This document shows, one piece after another, positions 56,802 through 64,000 of a DNA stretch of 64,000 bases. How positions within the stretch are numbered: position 1 is the first letter of the stretch; each line of letters opens with the position of its first letter. The DNA lies in assembly GCA_028704415.1 (NCBI GenBank), contig JAQWFM010000003.1:1-64000 (forward strand), given 5' to 3'. Origin of the DNA: Oscillospiraceae bacterium (GTDB taxonomy: Bacteria > Bacillota > Clostridia > Saccharofermentanales > Fastidiosipilaceae). A program made the position numbers and the translations under genes. The notes under the pieces are model-generated. The model was given only the letters and a program-made list of their open reading frames with translations. It searched no databases and had not been told where the DNA came from.

Positions 56802-58609
56802 TGGGCTGCGGCCTCCTGTGATCTGGCAATATCCTGATACAGCGGGCAGTGCTGCAGCAAGGTCTGGTGGGTACCCAAACCGGCCATACGGCCGTTTTCC
56901 AGCACCAGGATCTGCTCCGTGTCCCGGACCTGGTATACCCGCTGCGAAATAATAATGACGCAGGCTTGCCGCGTCCGGCGCCGTACCGCCCGGCGCAGCG
57001 CCAAATCCGTAGCATAGTCCAGCGCGCTGGAGCTGTCATCAAATACATAAATCGAGGCTTGTTTCAGCAAAGCGCGCGCAATGGTCAGGCGCTGGCGCTG
57101 GCCGCCGGAAAAATTCTGTCCCCCACGCTCCACCGCCGCATCAAGTCCCCCCGGCAATAAGCGCACAAAATCCGCAGCCTGGGCATCCTGCAGCACGGAC
57201 CAGATGGCCGTTTCATCCGGCTGAACATCCGGAGGCAGGCCCCAGAGTAAATTGCTGCGTAAGCTGCCTGAAAACAGTACCGCCTTTTGCGGCACCCAGG
57301 CAATTTGACGGTGCCAGGCAGCAACCGGCGCCTGCCGGATAGACAGACCGTTGATGGTAATATCCCCCTGGCTTAAGGCATACTCCCGCAGCAAGGCCGC
57401 GATCAGCGTGCTTTTTCCCGACCCGGTAGCTCCGATCACGCCTAACTGTTCACCCGGTCTGAGCCGGAAGCTGATCTGGGTTAAAGAGGGCTCCCGATTG
57501 GCGGGGTAAGTCAGACTGACCTGGTTAAAGGCCAGGCCTGCCGGTACCGGCGTTGCGGGCTTAAGCGCGTTGCCCTGATCGGCTGACCCTGAATCCGGCT
57601 GCAAATTAAGCACTTCCGTAACCCGGCCACTGGAAGCATAGGCTCGCGGGAATAAAATGACCAAATTGGCGACAACCATCATAGCTAAAACGATCTGCCC
57701 TAAGTAATTAGCCAGAGCCAGCACATCGCCCTGATGTAATTGTCCCGTATCGACTAAGGCGCCGCTTTGCCAAATCACAAATACAATACCGCCGTTAAAC
57801 AGCAACGACGTAAGCGGGTTCATCAGTGAAGAGATTTGCCCCGCCCGGGTCAGGAAGTGATTCAGCTTGTCATTATTTGCTCCAAAGTAAGCCTGTTCAT
57901 GCGGCTCCTTGGCCAGCGAGCGAATAACCCGCGCGCCACTGATATTATCTCTGATCAGGGTCACGACTTTATCGGTCTGCCTCTGAGCGAGTTTAAAAAC
58001 TCTGACCGTAGCCCGCATGATGAGATACAACAGCAGTGCGGCGACCGGAACCGTCAGCAGCAGAATCACTGCCAGACGCGGTTCAATAATAAAGGACATA
58101 ATCATCCCGCCGATAGCCAAAAACGGCGCGCGCGACAGAAGTCTGATGGTCATAGCTACCGCCAGCTGAATTTGATTGATATCACCGGTGATCCGATTTA
58201 TCAGTGAGGCGGAGCCAATCGTCTGCAGCTGGGCTTTGGGCAGGCGCAGGATCTGCTCATACACCGCGGTGCGCAAACGGGTACCCACGCCCTGGCTGGC
58301 TACGGAGGCCATATATTGGCAGCACAGAGAAAAAAGTAAGCCGATGACCACTAAGCCCAGCAGCAGCAGGCCATGCGACCACAAATAGTGCTGATCCTGG
58401 CCTGCCACCCCAATATCAATCATCCGCGCCATTATCAGGGGGATCAGCAGTTCAATGATGGCTTCTATCAGCTTAAACAGCGGACCCAGACTTAATTGCA
58501 GGCGGTAGGGTTTTAGATAGGGCAGCAGGTTACGCAATGGCTTGGCAGCCGGAGATTTTTGTTTCACTGGTGGGCTCCTGACTATAAATTCCCTGATACA
58601 ACTGCTCAT
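56798..58609 (-). CDS. ABC exporter, TMD-NBD half transporter (degenerate NBD partner)
   Basis: GVIGATGSGKSTLIAAL, FSGGQRQRLTIARALLKQASIYVFDDSSSALD; 4-bp overlap with the partner gene; exact start uncertain. Confidence 0.92.
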   Translation of the reverse strand: MSSCIREFIVRSPPVKQKSPAAKPLRNLLPYLKPYRLQLSLGPLFKLIEAIIELLIPLIMARMIDIGVAGQDQHYLWSHGLLLLGLVVIGLLFSLCCQYMASVASQGVGTRLRTAVYEQILRLPKAQLQTIGSASLINRITGDINQIQLAVAMTIRLLSRAPFLAIGGMIMSFIIEPRLAVILLLTVPVAALLLYLIMRATVRVFKLAQRQTDKVVTLIRDNISGARVIRSLAKEPHEQAYFGANNDKLNHFLTRAGQISSLMNPLTSLLFNGGIVFVIWQSGALVDTGQLHQGDVLALANYLGQIVLAMMVVANLVILFPRAYASSGRVTEVLNLQPDSGSADQGNALKPATPVPAGLAFNQVSLTYPANREPSLTQISFRLRPGEQLGVIGATGSGKSTLIAALLREYALSQGDITINGLSIRQAPVAAWHRQIAWVPQKAVLFSGSLRSNLLWGLPPDVQPDETAIWSVLQDAQAADFVRLLPGGLDAAVERGGQNFSGGQRQRLTIARALLKQASIYVFDDSSSALDYATDLALRRAVRRRTRQACVIIISQRVYQVRDTEQILVLENGRMAGLGTHQTLLQHCPLYQDIARSQEAAAQ

Positions 58610-58754
58610 TTTATTTGCAGTATACCGCTCATTTTAGCACATCCTGGAGGCTGGTTTTCCGGATCAGTTTTTGTATCAAAGGTACAGCAATAATGTTTCC
58701 CTTGAAGTAAAATAAAGTAAGACCCAAGATATTGGAAGAAAGGATGCATCAAAC

Positions 58755-59252
58755 ATGAAAATTAGCAGAGAAATGACTGAATTGCTGTCCAGGCAAGTTA
58801 ATGAAGAACTGAAATCAGCTTATCTGTATCAAGGTATGGCCATCTGGGCCAACGACGCCAAGTATGTAGGGCTGTCCGGCTGGATGAGTCATCAGGCTCA
58901 GGAGGAGTTGGAGCACGCGCGGAAACTGAATGCTTATATTCTGGAGCGTGGTGGCGCTACAGTTTTAGCGGCGGTACCCGCGCCTGATAAAGCGGTCTGG
59001 GCCAGCCCCCTGGAGTGTATGAAAGATACCTATGACCATGAAAACAAGGTCACCGCGGCTTTCTACAAGCTGACCGAAGAGGCTCAGGCAGCCCATGACT
59101 ATACCACCCTGGAATTTCTGCAGTGGTTCATTAAAGAGCAAACTGAAGAAGAAGCGCAATGCGCGTTCTGGGTAGACCGTTATGAACTGGCCGGAGATAA
59201 TAAATCCGCGCAGTTGTTTGTAGACGGTGAAATTGGTCAGCGCCAGGCCTAA
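58755..59252 (+). CDS. Ferritin
   Basis: LLSRQVNEELKSAYLYQGMAIWAN, HQAQEELEHARKLNAYILERGG, EFLQWFIKEQTEEE. Confidence 0.95.
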   Translation: MKISREMTELLSRQVNEELKSAYLYQGMAIWANDAKYVGLSGWMSHQAQEELEHARKLNAYILERGGATVLAAVPAPDKAVWASPLECMKDTYDHENKVTAAFYKLTEEAQAAHDYTTLEFLQWFIKEQTEEEAQCAFWVDRYELAGDNKSAQLFVDGEIGQRQA

Positions 59253-59299
59253 GTTGCGAGATTGTCTGGCCTGCTTTCCTTAAAACCCGGTATGACATA

Positions 59300-59335
59300 A
59301 AAAGTCCCTGCAGTCAATTGACTGCAGGGACTTTT
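59300..59335. terminator. 36-bp perfect palindrome acting as bidirectional terminator
   Basis: AAAAGTCCCTGCAGTCAA|TTGACTGCAGGGACTTTT between convergent ferritin and htrA. Confidence 0.85.
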
Positions 59336-59387
59336 GCTATGGGATGAATGAATTAACTAACAGCACCCCTTGCGGTTCAGACGTGAT

Positions 59388-61079
59388 TTAATTACCACTG
59401 CTCTCACTGCCGCTGCTCTCACTACTGCTGTTGCCGCTGCCATCCATCAGGGCCAGGGTTATCTGCACCGTCATTTCCTGCCCCTGCCGCACCACAGTCA
59501 ACTCCAGTGTATCCCCGGCTGACTTATCAGCTTTGTACGAATTAAGCGCTTCAATTGTGTTAATGCCCTGACCGTCAACATCTGTGATGATGTCATAGGT
59601 GGTCAGCCCTGCCTCAGACGCGGGACTGTTATCCATAACCGCGGTTATCAGGATACCCTCCGGGAAACCATAGCTGTTATCTTCCGCAATATCGGCACCG
59701 GTAATTCCCAGCATAGGCCGCTGAACTGTGCCTGTCTCCAGCATTTGCTGCACAATCGGCTCAAAGACTTCAGACGGAATGGCAAAGGCAATACCCTCGA
59801 CGCCAACTTCAGACGTCTTGGCCACATTAATACCAATCAATTCTCCGTACTGATTTATCAAAGCGCCGCCGGAGTTTCCGGAGTTGATAGCGGCATCCGT
59901 CTGGATGACATCGGACATGGTCGTGTTACTGACGGTAATACTGCGGTTCAAAGCGGAAATCACCCCGGAAGTAACGGTGCCCTGCAGCTCGCCTAAAGGG
60001 TTGCCAATAGCGACGACCGGATCACCCACACGCAGCTGGGTACTGTCGCCAAAGGTCAGATAATCCAGATTATCCGCATCTATTTTGATAATCGCCAAAT
60101 CTGTAACACTGTCTGTACTGACGATCGTTGCATCATACTGAGTGCCGTCAGACATAGTGACGACCGTTGCGGTACTGGAATCAATGACGTGGTTATTGGT
60201 CAGGATATAACCGTCTGCCGAGACCACGACACCGGAGCCTGCCCCCTCAACCGTCTGCGTACCGAAGTAGGTTTCCTGCGAAGAAGAGGTATTAATGGCT
60301 ACCACGGAGCTGGACGCGGAGGCGGCAATATCCGCCACTGACATGGCCGTTCCGGAAGATGTCGTAGTATTGCTGTCTGACGATGAATCAGATGAACCAG
60401 ACGTAGCAGACGAACCAGACGTACTTAAAGCCGTTTTAAGCTGAGTATCAAGGCTGCTGACCTGGCTGCTCAAAGAGTTTATCTGCGGGCTAAGGTTACG
60501 ATTGGCTATAAATCCGCCTAAAAAGGCGCCAATCACACAAGCCGCAACTCCCGTAGCCACCAGAGCGATCCAGCGGGAGCGGCCACGGGCGCTGCCGCCT
60601 TTTTCGCCCAGGGCAAATTGCTTTTGAGCTTCCCGGGTAGCTTTGCGGCGCGCTTTAGCCTCCTGCTTCTCCCGTCTCAGCTGAGCTTTTTGCTCAGCTT
60701 TATTGTAAACCGGAGCACCGGTTGGCAGACCGGCATTCTGATTCACGTAATAATTGGCCTGCGGTTGAGCGTCGGGGCCGACGGCCGGGGTGACAACAGG
60801 ATTACCGGCGGGTTGGGCAGCCGCCGGCGGTGCCGTGACTGAAGTATATGCCGGCTGGGCCGCGGCGGCAGGCGTACTGGCGGGCTGTGCAGCAGCCGGC
60901 ACAGCCGGGCTGTCCTGGTCAGGGACCCCGGTAGCCGCAACAGGGGTAACAGGCGTCCCGGAAGGCTGACCGGCCGGGTTTTCAGCCGGTTGTTCTGGTT
61001 GCATGTCCGTTGTTGTTTCCGCTGGATTTTCCGCATCCAGATTTGCTTTCAAGTCATTATTGTCATTCATTTTACTCAC
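59388..61079 (-). CDS. HtrA/DegP-like trypsin-type serine protease with PDZ and Ala/Pro-rich N-terminus
   Basis: ILTNNHVIDSS, TDLAIIKID, INSGNSGGALINQYG; C-terminal PDZ; one TM. Confidence 0.93.
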   Translation of the reverse strand: MSKMNDNNDLKANLDAENPAETTTDMQPEQPAENPAGQPSGTPVTPVAATGVPDQDSPAVPAAAQPASTPAAAAQPAYTSVTAPPAAAQPAGNPVVTPAVGPDAQPQANYYVNQNAGLPTGAPVYNKAEQKAQLRREKQEAKARRKATREAQKQFALGEKGGSARGRSRWIALVATGVAACVIGAFLGGFIANRNLSPQINSLSSQVSSLDTQLKTALSTSGSSATSGSSDSSSDSNTTTSSGTAMSVADIAASASSSVVAINTSSSQETYFGTQTVEGAGSGVVVSADGYILTNNHVIDSSTATVVTMSDGTQYDATIVSTDSVTDLAIIKIDADNLDYLTFGDSTQLRVGDPVVAIGNPLGELQGTVTSGVISALNRSITVSNTTMSDVIQTDAAINSGNSGGALINQYGELIGINVAKTSEVGVEGIAFAIPSEVFEPIVQQMLETGTVQRPMLGITGADIAEDNSYGFPEGILITAVMDNSPASEAGLTTYDIITDVDGQGINTIEALNSYKADKSAGDTLELTVVRQGQEMTVQITLALMDGSGNSSSESSGSESSGN

Positions 61080-61223
61080 CTCATCAGCAGTGGATTGCTT
61101 TTTACTAGACCTTGTAACTATGTTATAACGGACTTTCCTTAAATTAGTTTTAAATGGTCAGCCGTAATACCTAAGCTATTGGTCCTGAGGTTTGCCTGCT
61201 GCAGCAATAAAGCTATGAATGGC

Positions 61224-62081
61224 TTAAGTCTCAGGCAGCTGGCCAATATGGGCTTCGCCGCAGCGAATGACATGGGTAGTTTTCCGGCCTGCGGCCGATT
61301 TGCTCTCAACGATCAAGGCGCCGTCAGCAGCTATATCAGCCGCCCATCCGCTAACCAGCTGGTTAGCGGAAGTCTGTACCTCAACCTTTTGATTCAGCAG
61401 CATACAATGTTGCTTGTAAGCGTTGCGGAAAGGCGCAAAATCGGATCCGCCGGTCAAATATTGCGCCGTCAGTTCCATGATGCTTTGGGCACAGGCCGCC
61501 GCCAGGATATTGGGATCGGTTGCTTGTCCGGTTGCAGCAAGCAGACTGCAGGCCCGGTCAGCAAGGTCAGGAGGAAACGCTGGTTGATTTACATTGATGC
61601 CGAAGCCTATCACCAGATGATGCACAAAGCCCTGACTGAAGCCGGTTTCACACAGGATGCCGCCCAGTTTTTTTGAGGCCAGCATGAGATCATTCGGCCA
61701 CTTCAGGCCTAAGCTGGCCAAACCCTCCACGGTATGTTGCAAGGCCTGACAACAGGCTAAGCCTGCTACCAGGGTTAGTGCAGAAAGGTCTGTCACCCTT
61801 TGAGGCGGCAAATACAACAGGCTGCAACAAATGCTCTGGCCGGCCATGGTGACCCAGCTGCGGCCCTGCCGACCTCTGCCGCTGGTCTGCCTTAAGCTGG
61901 CCGCGGCGTACCACTGCCCCGGGGTTGCAGCCGGGGTCAGGGCGTAACGTTTTAAGGCATTATTGGTCGAGTCAACCTGCTCAAACCACTGCAATTGGCC
62001 TGCCGGTAAACAGCTGGCCAGGGCCTGGGCAAAATCATGCTGATTAAATGCTGGTACAGATGGTACAGCTAACGGGCTCAT
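61224..62081 (-). CDS. birA: Biotin-[acetyl-CoA-carboxylase] ligase (no HTH)
   Basis: VDSTNNALKRY, QTSGRGRQGRSWVT, LKWPNDLMLASKKLGGILCE. Confidence 0.92.
   Translation of the reverse strand: MSPLAVPSVPAFNQHDFAQALASCLPAGQLQWFEQVDSTNNALKRYALTPAATPGQWYAAASLRQTSGRGRQGRSWVTMAGQSICCSLLYLPPQRVTDLSALTLVAGLACCQALQHTVEGLASLGLKWPNDLMLASKKLGGILCETGFSQGFVHHLVIGFGINVNQPAFPPDLADRACSLLAATGQATDPNILAAACAQSIMELTAQYLTGGSDFAPFRNAYKQHCMLLNQKVEVQTSANQLVSGWAADIAADGALIVESKSAAGRKTTHVIRCGEAHIGQLPET
61347..61370. repeat. 24-bp perfect palindrome inside birA
   Basis: TCCGCTAACCAG|CTGGTTAGCGGA. Confidence 0.9.
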
Positions 62082-62085
62082 ATCT

Positions 62086-63408
62086 TCAGCGCCGCTCCAT
62101 AAAGCGCAAACTCTGACGTCTGATTAACGTCCTGGGGTAGGTAAAACGGCGCAGGCCTTCTATACCCTGATAAGCTCCTAAGCCGCTGGCCCCAATGCCG
62201 CTTTTAGGAATCTCATTGATTACCTGACCAACAGGGATGCCATTGATCCACAACGCACCGCAAACCGCAAATTGTTCCAGTAAAGTCCGATCTTCCTCTG
62301 CCTGGGTAAAGGCATAGATCAGCAGCGGATGAGGATACCCGTTCACGCTCTCGATGGTCTGCGGTAAATTGGTATAGGACAGGACCGGTAAAATGGGCCC
62401 AAAGATCTCCTGCTGCATGACCGGAGACTGAAAGGTCACCCGATCAAGGATGGTTAGTTCTATTTTTCGTTCTTTGTCATCAGCCCGGCCGCCCCAGACC
62501 ACCCGGCCGCTGGAGAGCAGGCGGCACAAGCGTTCATACTGATCAGGCTGGCTGAGCCTCTGATTAAGCGGGTTATGCAGCGGATCCAGGTCATTAAGAG
62601 AACGCATATAGTCAACCAATTCATCCAGAAACTGCTCCTTGACCGCCGCATCCACCAGGCAGTAATCAACGGCTTCGCAATCCTGCCCGCTGTTGAAGCG
62701 CTTGCTGTTAATGACCTCAGCTGCGGCTTGCTTCAGATCAGCTGCAGACGTCACAATACAGGGGACTTTACCTCCCAGGGCTAAGGTCAGAGGGGTCAGC
62801 CTGTGCGCGGCCTGCTTCATAATGCCCACGGCAGTCTGTGCGCGGCCGGTAAAAACGATATGGTCTACCGGCAGCCGCACCAGGCGCTCGCTCAGGTCAT
62901 CGCCGCCCCAAAGACATTGAACTAAAGTCGGGGTAAAGGCTTCCCGACAGATCCGGACAATCTGCTGACTGACATGGGGCTGATGAGACGGCGGTTTCAG
63001 AATCGCACAGTTACCTGCCGCCAGCACATCAATCAAAGGCAGAAAGCTATACCGCAAAGGTGCACTCCAATTGCTCAAAATGAGCACCACACCGTAAGGC
63101 TCGCGCACCGTAACACTGCGATACCAGGCACCTTCGGCCAGGTGGCGGACCGGTTCCGGACGCATCCAGCGGGATAAATGGCGCTGAAACAGTTTGATTT
63201 CACGGTACAGCGGCTGCAGTTCTGACTGCAGCGTATTTTTTACCGGTTTACCCAAATCGGCCGACACTGCCGCCAGCAACTGCTGCTCGTGGCGCTGCAA
63301 CACTGCCGACAGATTGCTTAACGCAGCTTGCCGCTGCGGTAAATCCTTGCTCTGACCGGTATTGAAGTAATTACGCAGCGTCATTAATCCGGCTTCTAAA
63401 TCTACCAC
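62086..63408 (-). CDS. Aldehyde dehydrogenase (ALDH3-like) with divergent active-site motifs
   Basis: FTGRAQTAVGIMKQAAHRLTPLTLALGGKVPCIV, NSGQDCEAVDYCLV, QQEIFGPILPV. Confidence 0.8.
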   Translation of the reverse strand: MVDLEAGLMTLRNYFNTGQSKDLPQRQAALSNLSAVLQRHEQQLLAAVSADLGKPVKNTLQSELQPLYREIKLFQRHLSRWMRPEPVRHLAEGAWYRSVTVREPYGVVLILSNWSAPLRYSFLPLIDVLAAGNCAILKPPSHQPHVSQQIVRICREAFTPTLVQCLWGGDDLSERLVRLPVDHIVFTGRAQTAVGIMKQAAHRLTPLTLALGGKVPCIVTSAADLKQAAAEVINSKRFNSGQDCEAVDYCLVDAAVKEQFLDELVDYMRSLNDLDPLHNPLNQRLSQPDQYERLCRLLSSGRVVWGGRADDKERKIELTILDRVTFQSPVMQQEIFGPILPVLSYTNLPQTIESVNGYPHPLLIYAFTQAEEDRTLLEQFAVCGALWINGIPVGQVINEIPKSGIGASGLGAYQGIEGLRRFTYPRTLIRRQSLRFMERR

Positions 63409-63462
63409 GCTTCTCCCTTTCTCTGGTGTTCATGGTTCCATCCGGCTGCCGACAGCGGCCGT

Positions 63463-64000
63463 TCAGCTGATAATGCCACTGACGGGGTCCACGGTAATAA
63501 TCTGGCCACTCTTAACCAAATTGGTGACATTGGTACAGCCATATACCACCGGAATCTCCAGCGCCTTCCCCACCGTCACCGCATGACAGCCGGATTCAGG
63601 GTTTTCAACGACAATCGCGGATGCATGCCGCATAATATCAATCAGGCTGTTGTCCGTGTCCTTAGCCACCAGAATACAATCCATAGACCGGGCATTGCCA
63701 GTTACGGCGGTCAATTTATTCAAGACCAGCGCCTCAGAAGACACCGTCTTTTTGTCCGCAGTCGGTATACCGATGCCGTGGCTGATGATCTGGCCGACAT
63801 TGGAGACCTTCAGGGTATTGGTCGTGCCCGTCATCCCTACAGGTGTGCCACCCGTAATGACGACTAAATCGCCATTTGCAACCAGGCCTGAAGTCTTGGC
63901 CATCCTCAGTGCCATCTCAAACAGCTCATCTGTCGTGTGCATCTCATCCGCTAAAAAAGGCACCACCCCCCAAGACAAATTAAGCTGGCGCTGAGCATGG
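63463..64000 (-). CDS. pyk: Pyruvate kinase, C-terminal part including PEP-utilising mobile domain (5' end beyond window)
   Basis: TDELFEMALRMAKTSGLVANGDLVVITGGTPVGMTGTTNTLKV followed by GNARSMDCILVAKDTDNSLIDIMRHASAIVVENPESGCHAVTVGKALEIPVVYG. Confidence 0.9.
   Translation of the reverse strand, partial: HAQRQLNLSWGVVPFLADEMHTTDELFEMALRMAKTSGLVANGDLVVITGGTPVGMTGTTNTLKVSNVGQIISHGIGIPTADKKTVSSEALVLNKLTAVTGNARSMDCILVAKDTDNSLIDIMRHASAIVVENPESGCHAVTVGKALEIPVVYGCTNVTNLVKSGQIITVDPVSGIIS

Noticed and set aside
56798-58609. Degenerate Walker B (FDDSSSALD) and missing H-loop His in one ABC half-transporter
   Set aside because: Asymmetric heterodimeric ABC exporters with one degenerate ATP site are well known.
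1-64000. CRISPR arrays, prophage or large satellite repeats
   Set aside because: No regularly spaced direct repeats, phage structural genes or integrases were recognised when reading the window.

Overview
This 64 kb window is gene-dense and looks like a Bacillota (Clostridia-like) chromosome. The taxon is inferred from gene content such as glgC/glgD, HrcA/CIRCE, DUF5685 and PheB-type ACT proteins. Most of it is housekeeping operons, largely on the minus strand: ileS; folA-thyA; comEA-rsfS-nadD/yqeK; purD-H-N-F-E; prfB; an aminotransferase with an Lrp-type regulator; hom-ACT; rdgB; an rRNA methyltransferase; argS; glgC-glgD-glgA-GH13; hrcA-grpE-dnaK-dnaJ-prmA with a perfect CIRCE; hemW; galT; gltX-glnS; an ABC exporter pair; ferritin; htrA; birA; ALDH; pyk. 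The only clearly accessory patch is about 4.3-6.2 kb, with a decayed IS30-type transposase and an ATC-hydrolase-like gene next to tRNA-Pro(CGG). The main unusual observations are: (1) four intact ORFs whose folds are recognisable but whose catalytic residues appear lost (M3 oligoendopeptidase-like, M28 lipoprotein, PBP5/DacA-like, ALDH3-like); (2) an AAA ATPase + DUF4276 (TOPRIM-like) pair, organised like ATPase/TOPRIM defence modules but translationally coupled into a hemW operon; (3) a mirrored 14-bp promoter-like element between galT and the PBP5-like gene; (4) several long perfect palindromes inside coding sequences (hrcA, an rRNA methyltransferase gene, birA, DUF5685); (5) a glycogen synthase with a histone-H1-like basic tail; (6) prfB without the usual frameshift site; (7) an attenuator-like leader before ileS. 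All family calls come from reading the translated sequences by eye. No searches were run.
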